The notes under the pieces were generated by a model. It saw nothing but the letters and a program-made list of their open reading frames with translations. It was not told the DNA's origin and did not search any database. A stretch of 64,000 nt of DNA, taken from Galeopsis tetrahit. Its lineage: Eukaryota > Streptophyta > Magnoliopsida > Lamiales > Lamiaceae. This document shows positions 20,953 to 32,937 of the stretch, one piece after another (positions within the stretch are counted from its first letter, which is position 1; the number at the start of each line of letters is the position of its first letter). A program made the translations under genes and the position numbers. The stretch covers positions 88,459,182-88,523,181 of the forward strand of contig OY776127.1 of the NCBI GenBank assembly GCA_963675135.1, read 5' to 3'.

Positions 20953-23900
20953 TCATGAATAATCTGTGGCAAACTCAAGATTAAATAGAGTGTTTCGGCG
21001 CGTCTCTGAACCCATTCGAATCTTGAACTGTTTGGCAAGAGATTCCACCTTTTCATCAGATTCATTATCCATCTCTCTGACACAGCGCCTGCGGACCTTT
21101 CTTAGCATTTCCTTTGACGGTTCATGCCCTGCATTTATCTACTTGAAGGGTTCTAATTGATGAGTGCCATTTTTAATATGTAAATAAATATATTGAAAGA
21201 AAAATAATTTACAGGGGGTGTGGAGATTACCAGATCATCAATCACGGCCAGGGCAGCTTTACTATCCCGCGTAACAAGGTGAGCATCAACAAGAAGAGAA
21301 TATGAATCCATATTTGGTGACACACCCAACCCAATGAAGTGCTCAAATACTTTTACAGCTTCGTCTCTCTGCCACACAAAAAGGCCTTCTATCGTTCAAA
21401 GAAAGAATATTTACATGATTGATGAATGTTACAATGTAAGCATCTTAATTATGTATTTTTCTAAATTTGAGTAGATACGGAGTGCATTTCATTAACTGGA
21501 TCAAACTCTACCGATTTACGGCACAACATATAATCCCCTTGACAAACATCCCCAGAATACAGACAGCTTCCAAAATCCTTTTTTTTTTTTTTACTGATTT
21601 TGGGGGAAAAGGACAGATTCCTAATAGAGACTAATTGCCACATGGTTTTGCCAGAAAATCTAGAAACAACATAAATATTCAATAAGGTTGTGCATGTTAT
21701 GACAGTATACGACAATAAGATATCATGTCAGATGTTAAACTATGTCTGCCCTGCTGAGAATCACCATCATCATTTTCCACTCTTTCAAACCAAACAAACA
21801 AGGTCAGAGAGTATCAGTTTTGAAGAAAGTTTTGGCTTATAAAAAAAACACCTAAAAAGGGGTGGGGTGTTTAGTAATTAGTATATGACCAAGAGGCTTG
21901 GTGGAAATATTTGCTTCAATACATAATTTGAATAAAGCTTCCTAAGTGAAACACTCAGTGAAACAAAGGAGCATATGATGCAAATAGAAAGGGGGGACTC
22001 GGGGATGCAGTTTTGGTACCTTGCCAAGCTTCCCAAAGGCACATATGAGAGCATTGTATGAATGGATGTCAGGTGTCAATCCAAAAACGTCTCCAATAGA
22101 AGAAAAGGTCTGGTAAGCACGATCAAGATCCCATATGTTTGCACAGCCAAGAATTATGCAGTTTAGAGCAGCAATAGATTTGTATGGGGAATTTGCTTGA
22201 CTTAAATTCTCAAGCTGATGATAAACCTGATCAAACACTTCAAAATTCAGCCATTTACAAAGAAAATGCCAACATAAATGTGCATATATATATTTACAAA
22301 TATCATAATGCAACCATAAAAAGCAAACAGATGAAAGCAAGATAACCAATGGAAAACAATTTCAGGGAACACTCCAACATCTGATGCTCAACTTCAGAAA
22401 CAACATAAATATAGGTAGCTAAAATGAATGAAATTTTGTGCTTGACACCATAAAATCTAGTTTACATTTTCCTAAGTCTTATTGTTAATATATGCCTCCA
22501 AGCAAGTCAAGAATGGGCACCATCACAGTGATGGTTGAACGATTACAAGGTGATGCTAAAAGAGCGATACGCAATAGTTACTACAATTTTAAATTCTATC
22601 TTGTATTCAAGTACTTTTTACATTTTAATTTCTCTTTTTTGGACCAAGGAATACCTTTCTGATTACTACAATTCTTATGCTCATATATTACAAAAACAGG
22701 TTTGTTTTCATATGACGCAGCTCCTTGGTTACAATTAGGTATGAAACTTTTCAAATAGATAGTCGATGAATAAATTATTCTTAGTGAATGAAGGGGACAA
22801 ATGACCAGCAAATTGAACCCTCCCTGACTTGCATTTCCCTTCTCAATGCCTCCCAGCAGGCATAATTATTGTAAAAGACAACCAATGTTTGGATCTCACA
22901 ATTATATCTGACTAGTTTCACATCTACAGAAAAATTTATGCAAAACCTATGACTTTGAATACAAAGATATTATTTCCACATTGAGAAAATACTCAAACCA
23001 GAAACTCTAATATAACAAGTATTGTAAATGCTTAATTACTCTTATTAAAACAAGCTTAGCACCAATGGTATCTAGAGAGAAGAACTTACCAAATCCAAAG
23101 TCTTAAAACCTTTCTTGGAGCATGCAATGACTAGAGGGTTTAAAGAATAAAATGGAGAGAAAAGGCTTTCTTTATCTTCTACCGTGGAATTCCCATAAGC
23201 TGTCTCAAATTCATGTAGAGTACTAAATGCCTTTTGTAGGTTTCCTGAACTAGCATGAGCATATAGTTTTCCAAGGTAAGATTCTGGATTAGGAATCTTC
23301 TTTTGACGTAATGAGCGCTTGAGAATAGCCCACGACCCATCCAAGAGTCTAAGGTCGCGTGTTCTACCTGCAGTTACAAGAGCAGAAACAACTAATCCTT
23401 CATCTACAGAAAGATGAACAGCAGGACTTGCAATTTCCCCACGAGCGATCCATTTGGCCAAGAACTCAAGAGCATAATAAGTTAGATTGTTGTTATCTGA
23501 TTGCATTGCAACATCTGCAATATAATTGCAAGCATACCAAGGAGGACACAACGATTTGTTCTGATCCATTTTCTGACAACATTCATAAAATCACAGTCAG
23601 TTATCATCAACACAGGATGTGATCAAAATGATAGTCCAATAGCCGGCCAAACATATGTACCTTGCATCTCTCTATAACTGATACCAAGGTATCCAGCCTC
23701 CCGTTTTTAACACAACTTCGAACACAGCCCAAAAAAGCATCCATTGATAGCATGTACCCAGATTTCAACGTCAGATCTATGTACTTCAGGGCGTGATCAA
23801 TCTGGTTTGCATTAAGAAGCGCTCCAATAATCGAGTCATATGACTCATCATCAGGCAAAGAATCCTTGTATTCTTGTCCAGTCTCAAGCATCCTGACGCG

Positions 23901-25164
23901 AAAAAGTATATATTTTCTCAGCAATTAGTAAATTCTGTAAGAAACAGATTACCATATACCACTAGAAAAACAAGTCCATTAAATTAAAAGCTATGCAATT
24001 TATGAAATAATCTAATGCAAGTAAATGAGGATGATTTTTTCATTCCCACTTGTCAACACACCCTTCCACCAAAAATAACATTTTTTAGATAAGAAAGCAT
24101 TCGAGTAAGTCCCGCTGCATTTGAGGAAACAGTTATAGGAACTCAAGGGTAAAGCAGAACAGGAAACCAAAAGAGACGTTGAAAAATGAGCGTCTCTTAT
24201 TTCTGATTCTTGTTTTATTCTCCAAACCACTGATCCATCAAGATGTAAATGTTAAACATTGAGTTTTCGTGAAACTCCAATACCAATATAAAGACACCAA
24301 AAGCAATCCCTAATAATCACCTCCGTTCAAGAGTTTATAATTCCAAAAATCAAGGAACTAGTGTAGCTTCTATCGCCATCCAAGAACTACTATAGCCAAT
24401 GCTTGTTCAACTAAAATCAGATTAACAAGGATGAAAAAGAAAGAAAGTACAAGGTTTTTTTCTTTCCATAATGCAATATAGTCAGCAACAACATAACAGT
24501 TCTCTTGACCATGTAAATTCAAGCAATATCGTAGACTTCAAATTTAATGACAAAAAACCGACCTTTCAATCAATTTCTCAGCTGCCACCAATTCACCGGC
24601 CTGCTGCATAGCCTTGAGCACAATATTAAACGACGCAGTATTAGGAACTATCCCGAAACCATCCATTTGCATAACGAGATCGAGCAGTTGCCCTGTAGAT
24701 GCTCCAATATTCAAATTCGCCTGTAAATACTGATTGTAGAGATTCACATCAGGCTTGTTAGGCTTTCCGCCGTTATCCAAACACTTGATCCAAAGCTCAA
24801 ACAGCTGCTTCACATCCGCCCATCGCTTTAACGTCGTCCATTGCGCGAACTGATTCATCAAGCCATTCGCATCAAGCATCTGCGACAACGACTGCAATTG
24901 AGAAGCGGAGTTCATTCGGAGGAACCCTAGGCTCACGGGTGCCGTAGCCGCATCGACGGCGGGATAATCAGAGAATGTGGCGTTTCGCCAATTATCTTTG
25001 TACAGCGGGCTTCCGGATGCAGGGTTCGGCGGCAGAGGAGTCTGCTGCGGCGGCGGAGGCTCCGCCAGCTGAAGTTCTTGGTGGAGGTGGGCGGAGGAGG
25101 AGATGAACCTGAAATTTAGCGGCCTAATCAGGCCTGATTTCGCCAGAAATCGCATTGCTACCAT
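20953..25164 (-). CDS. Pentatricopeptide repeat protein, At1g26460-like, mitochondrial
   Basis: Six exons on the minus strand: 25164-24563, 23892-23661, 23572-23090, 22226-22020, 21368-21231 and 21138-20953, giving 615 residues. The N-terminus (MVAMRFLAKSGLIRPLNFRF) is basic and acid-free, as expected for mitochondrial import, followed by a Pro-rich linker. PPR motifs are recognisable, for example NTASFNIVLKAMQQAGELVA, DDESYDSIIGALLNANQIDH and SYNALICAFGKLGKRDEAVK. The C-terminus (EMLRKVRRRCVREMD onward) is basic. It is a P-type PPR without DYW or E domains; the family binds RNA in organelles. The last acceptor was set at AAGTAG|ATAAATGC because the nearer GCAG site breaks the frame. By memory it corresponds to At1g26460, neighbour of the EAF7 and X8 genes in Arabidopsis as here. 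Confidence 0.9.
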
Positions 25165-26170
25165 TTTTCCGGCGGAAATTGATGGTTGCTTCTTGCTAGG
25201 GCTTTAGAAGGGGTTTTCAGAATTTGATAATGGTGATGCGAATTGCGATTACAGGGGTGATTATGTAATTTTTGGGAAATACAGGGGTGATTATGTAAAT
25301 GCATTGTCATTATTTGAATAAATCATTATATAAATCTATTTTAATTAAATCAATATTTGATAAATAAATTTAAAGGTGGGTGTGGTTTGTTATTAACTAC
25401 TGTATAATCAATTGTAATTTATTGGCTAAATTTTTTTATACATTTTCCAACCACAGTATCTAAAATAATATTTTAAAAAAACATATTTTTCATTAGTTAA
25501 TTAAGAAAACCAAAGTGTAAATTTCACACATCTACTGGAATCTTTATGACGAAATCACACCCATAGATTAATTAATTAACTAAAAAGAGTACTCCCACAA
25601 AGTTGACATTTTTATATAAAGAAAGAAAAATGATTTTTTTTTAATTACATCCATAATTATTACGGATTATGTTTTGAAACAGTGTGTCATTTTCTATCCA
25701 AGCTGTTGGATTCCTACCCTATTTTAATTTTTTTTTTAAAAAGCAAAATATTTAGGGTATTTATCAATTGTAACTCTTTTTTTATTAATTCTATACATTA
25801 TCATTTTAATAAGTTTTATAATTTTAATAATTATTTTTTATATTTATTCATTTTGAAACTAAGGGAGAAAAAAAAAGTGAAATAAGTAAATAAATAAAAT
25901 TGAAAAAAGTGTAGCTTTTAGGAGCTGTAGAGGATATTGGAATTAGATACCAAAAGGGCCCAAGCAAAGTGCTACCATATAGTGACAGCACACCAGCAAA
26001 GGTGGCATAGATAAACCAATGGGGGGTCCCCATTTGCACAAACCAAAATAAATGCTTGCATTAGTAAATCATAAGACCAAAATTGACTATTAGTATAATA
26101 CAAATATAAAAAAACATTATTCATGTGGTTGATGTATTGGTGTACAATGAAATTGTCGAGGTGAAACAAT

Positions 26171-26213
26171 GTTCCACATCGAAAAAAGCACTGAAGGATC
26201 ACTGTGTATAAAA
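26171..26213 (+). promoter_or_regulatory. snRNA-type USE plus TATA signature
   Basis: GTTCCACATCG at 26171-26181 matches the plant upstream sequence element RTCCCACATCG at 10 of 11 positions. TATAAAA follows at 26207-26213, leaving 25 bp between the two boxes, near the shorter spacing of plant Pol III snRNA promoters. The downstream sequence (ggtacaagtccttttg and atatcatatcaagtgaaa) does not look like U6, U3 or another snRNA I recognise and resembles a dispersed repeat seen near such signatures in plants. A functional RNA gene is unproven. Confidence 0.4.
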
Positions 26214-27043
26214 GAATGGACTAGTATTTTCATTGGTACAAGTCCTTTTGAAAAAATTCAAAAGTAAAGTAGTAAGAATTTAACTCAAACAATATCATAT
26301 CAAGTGAAATACGAAAGATTTTTCCAGAACCCAACAAATGGCCCCATATGGGGAAGCGGACTGGTCCAAGATGCAAAGGGGAAGTATTTTTTTCCCGTGT
26401 CAAACGGAAGAAAAGACGGTGAACGACAAAGTTTATGTGGACTAGGTAAGACAATCTAGACAGAGTGAATCGAGAGCGTCACTAAAACCTTGAACAAGGG
26501 GAAAATGTACACCCTCTAGATTAAAGAAAAGGAGCATAGCGTATACAGTCCAAAAAATGAAAATCGCACAAAGATCACAGCAGATCAAATGCATCACCCC
26601 ATCGTCCCGTATACAAAACGACACGACTCATTTTCTTGACAAATGGTGACAAAGAGTCGACCGTAAAAGCATCCGAAACAATAATTGTATACATTTCATA
26701 AGTATATTTTATACCTATAACCCACCCCATATAACAACACTATAAAATTTCTAGTAGTACAACATTTACTAAAATTATAATTTGAGAAAAAAAGAAAATA
26801 AACTGCTAACGGCTAACTACAGGTGTAAACCATCTCTGGTTAACTAACCACACACTAGTTAACGACCGTTTGAAGAAAATCCACATGTAACATAGCCCAT
26901 GAAGAATAGTACTGTACAAGACAAAAGCTTTCACCTTTGCTTTTGTTCATTCCCCCAAGAACCACTTTTCACCTCCCCAACATAATAATTTAATTTCTCC
27001 AAATTAATTCACTTATATTGCCCAAATACCGACATCATACATG

Positions 27044-27051
27044 TATATATA
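27044..27051 (+). promoter_or_regulatory. TATA box of the X8 gene
   Basis: TATATATA stands 117 bp upstream of the ATG at 27168. It is followed by a pyrimidine-rich stretch (ctctccactctcatttgccc) where transcription probably begins. Confidence 0.6.
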
Positions 27052-27167
27052 CCTCTGCACCGTCTAGAACTCTCCACTCTCATTTGCCCTTTCTCTCTCT
27101 GTTTATAATTTCACAAACAAGCTTTGAGTAGAAAAAAAGCATCTTTTTCACAGTTTCTTGAACAATC

Positions 27168-28404
27168 ATGGCTGTTTATGTAGTGGGTTTAGCTTTGTTC
27201 TTGGCTATGGCTACTTATTCAGGTAATTTTGTGAAAAGGGGTGTTTAAAGTTTTGATCTTTAAGAGTATTGTTGTGATCTGTTTGGTTTTTTTTTTTTTC
27301 CAATTTGTTGTTACAGATGCAAGTTACTGTCTCTGCAACAGTGGGCTTTCCGACACTGTTCTTCAGAAAAACATAGATTATGCTTGTGGAAATGGGGCTG
27401 ATTGCTCACAAATTAACCAAAATGGGGCTTGTTTTAACCCTAATACTGTTCATGACCACTGCAATTATGCTGTCAATAGTTATTACCAGAAAAAGGCTAC
27501 TCTCCCTGGAAGCTGTGATTTTCAATCAACTGCTTCAATTTCACAAACCCCACCTGCTAGTAAGATCAAGATTTAGTACCATTTTTTGTTTAAATCTATT
27601 TTGTAGTAATTACTAATTAACCCTTTTACTCTTTTTTTCTCAACAGCTGCAGGTTCTACATGTGTGTATCCTTCAAGTGCTGGGTAATTTCTTGATTCTA
27701 TGAGCTTTTTGTTGATTTTTGGTTTATGGGGTTTTATCTTTTTTGATTAAAATTGAAAAAATCAATATGGATGTGAAATTGGTTTAGTTTAAGGCTGAAA
27801 AGATTGACATTCTTGCAAGAATAGACTAGTTTGGTAGATCCAAATGCACACTAAAAAGTGTAGTTTAATAGACTTTTTAGGCCTAATTAGGCAGAAATGT
27901 GTTTCTATGAATTATGATGATCATGTGAGCTGTCTTGATGTTGAATTTTTAATCATGGAAGTAGATTTGTCGTTTTACTCAATCTTGGATCTAGATTAAG
28001 CTTTTTGCCAACAATTTAGCTTCAAAGTTAGGGTCTTTTTGTCATTTTACACTGTTTAGTACTTAATAGTACTAATTTCCCTTTGTATTCGCAGTGGCAG
28101 TACCACTCCGACGACCCCCGGTGTGGGTACGCCCGTCGGGGGTACACCCACCGGAGGGACTCCAACAACTCCCGGTACGCCCGTGGCAGGAACTCCGTTG
28201 GGGGGAACTCCCACCACTCCGGGCGCTTTCCCGGGAAGCGGCACCACGACGCCTGGCACACCCAACGGTTTTGGCCTCGGGCCAACGGGGAGCGGCTTCA
28301 GCAACACGGATGGCAGTGGTGCTGTATCTCAAAGCAGCACGTTTGTGCTGCTTTCGACAATCTCCGTGATTTCGATCACGGGGTTCGTTTTCGCGACGAT
28401 CTAA
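27168..28404 (+). CDS. X8 (CBM43) domain GPI-anchored protein, plasmodesmata callose-binding type
   Basis: Four exons: 27168-27222, 27317-27559, 27647-27683 and 28095-28404, giving 214 residues. A signal peptide (AVYVVGLALFLAMATYS) is followed by one X8 domain with the six expected cysteines: SYCLCNSG, YACGNGADC, NGACF, HCNYAVNSYYQ and GSCDF, then TCVYPSSAG. X8 domains bind callose (1,3-beta-glucan), and relatives act in cell walls and at plasmodesmata. A Gly-Thr-Pro-rich linker (repeats of GTPxxGTP) follows, and the last 20 residues (STISVISITGFVFATI) are hydrophobic, as for a GPI-anchor signal. Exon 4 is strikingly GC-rich compared with its surroundings. The signal peptide and domain are split by intron 1, the usual arrangement. 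It is like At1g26450 by memory. Confidence 0.92.
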
Positions 28405-30835
28405 CGAATTGGGGGAAAGGGAGTAGGGGAATGTGATTCTGTGGCTGAGTGGGGGAAGAATCTGCTCTTTCTGTTTAGAATTTTTGCTTTGTACATCTAG
28501 ATAGGGAGGGGAGGCAGTACTGTTGTAATTTGTTGCTTTGTTTTGGGGATTTTTAATGAGATGTTAGATATCTCTATTATGTTTTTTACTACTCTACATA
28601 ATTATAATATTTGACTTTGTTTATGTAATAATTATTTAAAAGATATGGTGGTATCTCAGCCACCAAATACTTATATTTGATTCCTTTTAATAGTGGTCCT
28701 GGTTTTTGCATCAATGTGTGATGATGGTAGGGCCTTGCCTGTTAACAAAGACGGGTCAAGGTAAAATGCAGATTTGGTCCGGGTGAATTCGTGCTCACGA
28801 AAATGGTTTCATTTTGAATAAAAATCGAAAATGGTTTCATTTTGAATAAAAATGGTCCCACGTCCACGTAATTTTTCCGTTTAGAATTAACGGAACGTTT
28901 AGAATTAACGGAATTATGGACGTGAGTCACACGTGCCCATTAACAAATTCACCATTTCGTCCACTACTCCAAAATCAATCCCCCATTCTGAAAACCCCTA
29001 AAAAAAAATTGATAATTATGTCTTTCAACTCTTAGCTTTATAATTTTCTATCTTTTTTTTTTTTCTGAGAGGTTTAGAAAAAACTTTATAATTTTCTATC
29101 TTTCAAATCCTAAAAAGATAGAAAAAACTTTTTTTTTTTTTGAAAGAAATAGAGAAAACTTTTTAAGCCCTACAAATGTTTTTTTTGTTTAAATCAACTC
29201 CTCAAATGAGTTTTGTTTTATACGTTTGTACAACGGTCTTATTGTTTAGTACTAGTGGGGACACATTTGCATTCAAATACAGTATTCGTTTTAATTTTGG
29301 TGTTCCACATGTTATTCTACTGTACGGATGATTGATCTATGTTATATTCTCTCTTTCCGTACTTTCACACTTTCCTTAAAATGTTTCATAATTATTTTCA
29401 CACTTTTAAAATAGAAAACTCTTTATTTTATATACTCCATCCTCCCAATATCCTCAAATTTACACGAATGTCATTACTTTTTCTCCAAACATACACAAAA
29501 ATCAACCAATTTCTTTACTTTATACATGAAAGTTTATAAAATCACCTCTCAAAATCCCCATTAAATTCACTTTTCTACCTTTTAAAATCCCCACTAAAAT
29601 CAATTTTCTTATTTTGCGTGCCAATTTATATATAAAAATAATCATGAGGCGGAGGGTGTATTAAAAAATAATCAAAATTCTATAATTATATAATATTGAG
29701 AATGACACGTGTTAAAAAATCAGTAGAATAGAATATCGGTGAATACAAAAATTGAAACGAACCGTTTGAAATATTAGCTTTTTTACATGTTCATATAAAA
29801 AATGAGATTAGAATTGAAATGATGGGAGAGAAAAAAAAGTGGAGAATGATGTATGGCTTGAAATATGCAAAACATCATTAGTGACTGAAACTAGACAAAT
29901 AGTCGGTCCATCCATTTGTTAGTAATGTGAAATCGAGTACCTTGTATTAGTAATGGAATATTCATATGAATATAATGTTGTAAAAGTAATATTACAAGTA
30001 GGGTTGTAAACGAATCGAATCGAAGCGAATACTGCAGTATTCGATTCGATTCGTGAAAATATTCGTATTCGTTTAATTTTCGAATAAATTTTTTGATTCG
30101 GTATTCGATTCGAATGATTATTCGATATTATTCGATTCGAGTATTCGATTCGAATTTTTTAATACATATTTTAAACATTATTTTTCAAGTATTCGATTTG
30201 AAATTGATTCGTATTCGATACTATTCGATTCGAAAAATTATGGAGAAAATTTTTAAAATAATAATTTAAATAACATTATAGGACATGAGACAAATATACA
30301 TTTAAAAATATATTTATGTATATATATTATAAATATAATCGAATACTTACGAATATCGAATCGAATATCATAATTTTGTATTTGTATTTGTTTATTAATC
30401 GAATCAAAAAAAAAATTTGTATTCGAATTCGAATCATAAAATTTCGAATACGAATATCAAAATTCGAATACGAATACCGAATCGAGCAAAACTATTCGAT
30501 TCATTTACAACCCTAATTACAAGTGTCGAGAGCCCGAGTCAAATATTTGAAATTCAAGCTCGACTCGAGTTGAGCTCTGTTCGACTCGATAATATTGACG
30601 AGTTAAAAATTGAGTTTGGATCGACTTGTTAACGAGTCTAATGTATTCTTTTTATAAAATATTAGATATCGAACCTAACAAATCGATCTCGAACCGACTC
30701 ATTAGTAAACCGTGTATTTAACGAAGTCGAGCCCGACAAGGTTTAGCTAAATGAATCGAGCCCCCAAGACTAGTAGTAGATCACGCTATTTGTCACTCAG
30801 GAAGAAAGCAAAATCCCCGACTTCGCCTTTTAAAC
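28405..30835. other. Spacer between X8 and erlin-like genes
   Basis: The first 170 bp are probably the X8 3' untranslated region. The rest is AT-rich with two short tandem duplications (28 bp at about 28799-28854, 17 bp at about 28879-28913), a probable decayed Stowaway element (about 29340-29661, ending gaggcggagggtgta) and a hAT-like element (29999-30515). From 30524 to 30760 words of the type tcgactcgag recur, as in a second, older element. Confidence 0.55.
29999..30515. mobile_element. hAT-like MITE with 8-bp TSD and ATTCGA-rich interior
   Basis: Target duplication ATTACAAG is at 29991-29998 and 30516-30523, perfect. The ends TAGGGTTGTAAACGAATCGAAT and ATTCGATTCATTTACAACCCTA are inverted repeats with one mismatch. 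The interior is packed with ATTCGA/TCGAAT words on both strands, as expected of subterminal transposase-binding repeats in hAT elements. No transposase is encoded. Confidence 0.88.
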
Positions 30836-32892
30836 ATGGACGCACAGCAACAGCAGAGAGCGGGGCCTCAACCGCCTCGACCCCCGGCAGATGGAGGCGG
30901 AGGCGGCGATTTCACCGCCATTTTCACCGTTCTATTGTCGTTCGTCGCTATTGCTGCGATGGTAACCATTTTACTTGTTTATGAATTTTACGCACAGGGA
31001 TCTAGCCTAGGTCGCCTCTTTCCAGATTTACGAATAGTTACGAAGTAGACTAGTATAGCTTGTTCACTGATTATCGATTGCTTTTGTAAATATGAAGTAT
31101 AGTTGACTTGTTTTTCATCGAGATTATATAAGTTGGTGAAAAGTTCTGCTAGTTATGTGATCCGTTGCTATTTCTACATCTATTGTGATTGCTTGTTTCA
31201 GAAAAATATAGTTGCCTTTTTTTTTTTTTTTAAATCTTCACTAAATTGAAAATCACATACATATGATATAGCATGGTGATTATTCAATTCACTGTTAAGA
31301 ATTTGCTAGTGTGCACAATGTGTGGAAAATGATGATAATTGCATATGCCGAGTTAAGAGACCTAAAATTTATGGTTAGTTAAATGTGGATGTTGGAATAG
31401 AAAGTACAGTAGCTTAGATTTTAAGTGATTGTAAATTATTAGTTGCCTAATTGGATTGTTCAATTATGTTCTCGGGATTATATAAGTTGGTGAAAAATTC
31501 TGCTAGTTGTATGATCCGTAGCTATTTCTACATCTATTGCGATTGCTTGTTTCAGAAAAATATAGTTGCCTTTTTTATATCTTCACTAAATTGAAAATCA
31601 CATACATATGATAGCATGGTTATTATTCAATGCTCTGTTACAATTTGCTAGTGTGCACTATGTGTGGAAAATGATGATAATTGCATATGCCGAGTTAAGA
31701 GACCTAAAATTTATGGTTAGTTAAATATGGATGTTGGAATAGAAAGTATAGTAGCTTAGATTCTAAGTGATTGTAAATTATTAGTTGCCTAATTGGATTG
31801 TTCAATTATGTTCTCAGGATTATATAAGTTGGTGAAAAATTCTGCTAGTTGTGTGATCCGTAGCTATTTCTACATTTATTATTGTGATTGCTTGTTTCAG
31901 AAAAATACAGTATCTTCACTAAATTGAAAATCACATACATATGGTAGCATAGTGATTATTCAATTCACTGTTAAGAATTTGCTAGTATACACAATGTGTG
32001 GAAAATGATGATAATTGCATATGCCGAGTTAAGAGACCTAAAATTTATGGTTAGTTAAATATGGATGTTGGAATAGAAAGTATAGTTGAGCTTAGAATCT
32101 AAGTGATTGCAAATTATTAGTTGCCTAATTGGATTGTTCAATTATGTACTGATATGAATCCTCTGCCAAAATCACCATTCACATCACCAAACCAATGTAA
32201 TGTAAAGTTATTAGTTGCCTAATTGGATTGTTCAATTATATAGTAAAGGTATATTTTGTTCTTGTATGATTGTTTTATTTCAAACGTGTGAATCATATAT
32301 TACCAAACATACTATGTAGTTTAAAATTTCCCAAAAGATACCAGTTTCATAAATTAAAACAGATATTAATTCTGTGAGATAGTTTGACATTTTCAAAGAG
32401 ATAATTCCGACCTGTTTTTATGTTAGAACAATCTGTTGGTAGATGCTAAGAAATTTAATGTCTTATTATTATTATAGCGTACTGCTTAATTCTGGTGTTG
32501 ATATATTTAAATCATAAGTAAAGGGCATATGACATTATACCAAATGATGCACAGATTATAATTCCATCATCATCAACTTTGAAACAGAGTTTGTCTGTTT
32601 TGCACCAAGTCCCTGAAGGCCATGTCGGGGTTTATTGGAGAGGAGGTGCCCTTCTGAATATTATCACAGATCCAGGTACTATATATCTCACTATATCGCT
32701 ATCCATTCACTGTATCTGTTCATCTCACTAATGTCTTCATGAAAACAAGCAATTGGTCCAAATATTCTATTCTTAATCTTCTTTTCTTTTCCTAACTTTT
32801 TTGCATCGCTGGAATGAAGGGTTTCATTTGAAAATGCCTGTGTTAACAAACTTTGAGGCCATTCAAGTGACTTTACAGACAGATTTGGTTAC

Positions 32893-32937
<45 letters not shown>

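Larger units (their letters stand above)
25165..27167. other. Divergent spacer between PPR and X8 genes
   Basis: Two kb of AT-rich DNA without a gene. It contains the USE+TATA signature at 26171-26213 and the X8 core promoter near 27044. Confidence 0.6.

Noticed and set aside
26171..26320. A U6 or U3 snRNA gene after the USE/TATA boxes
   Set aside because: The downstream sequence has no U6 start (GTCCCTTCGGGG-type) or other snRNA motif that I recognise.
28028..28436. Several 80-117 codon open frames on both strands over the X8 last exon
   Set aside because: They are shadows of one GC-rich exon; only the frame spliced to the X8 domain has family support and a GPI-type end.
29340..29661. A confident Stowaway element
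   Set aside because: The right end (ggcggagggtgta) fits, but two left ends are possible and both match poorly; mentioned only in the spacer entry.
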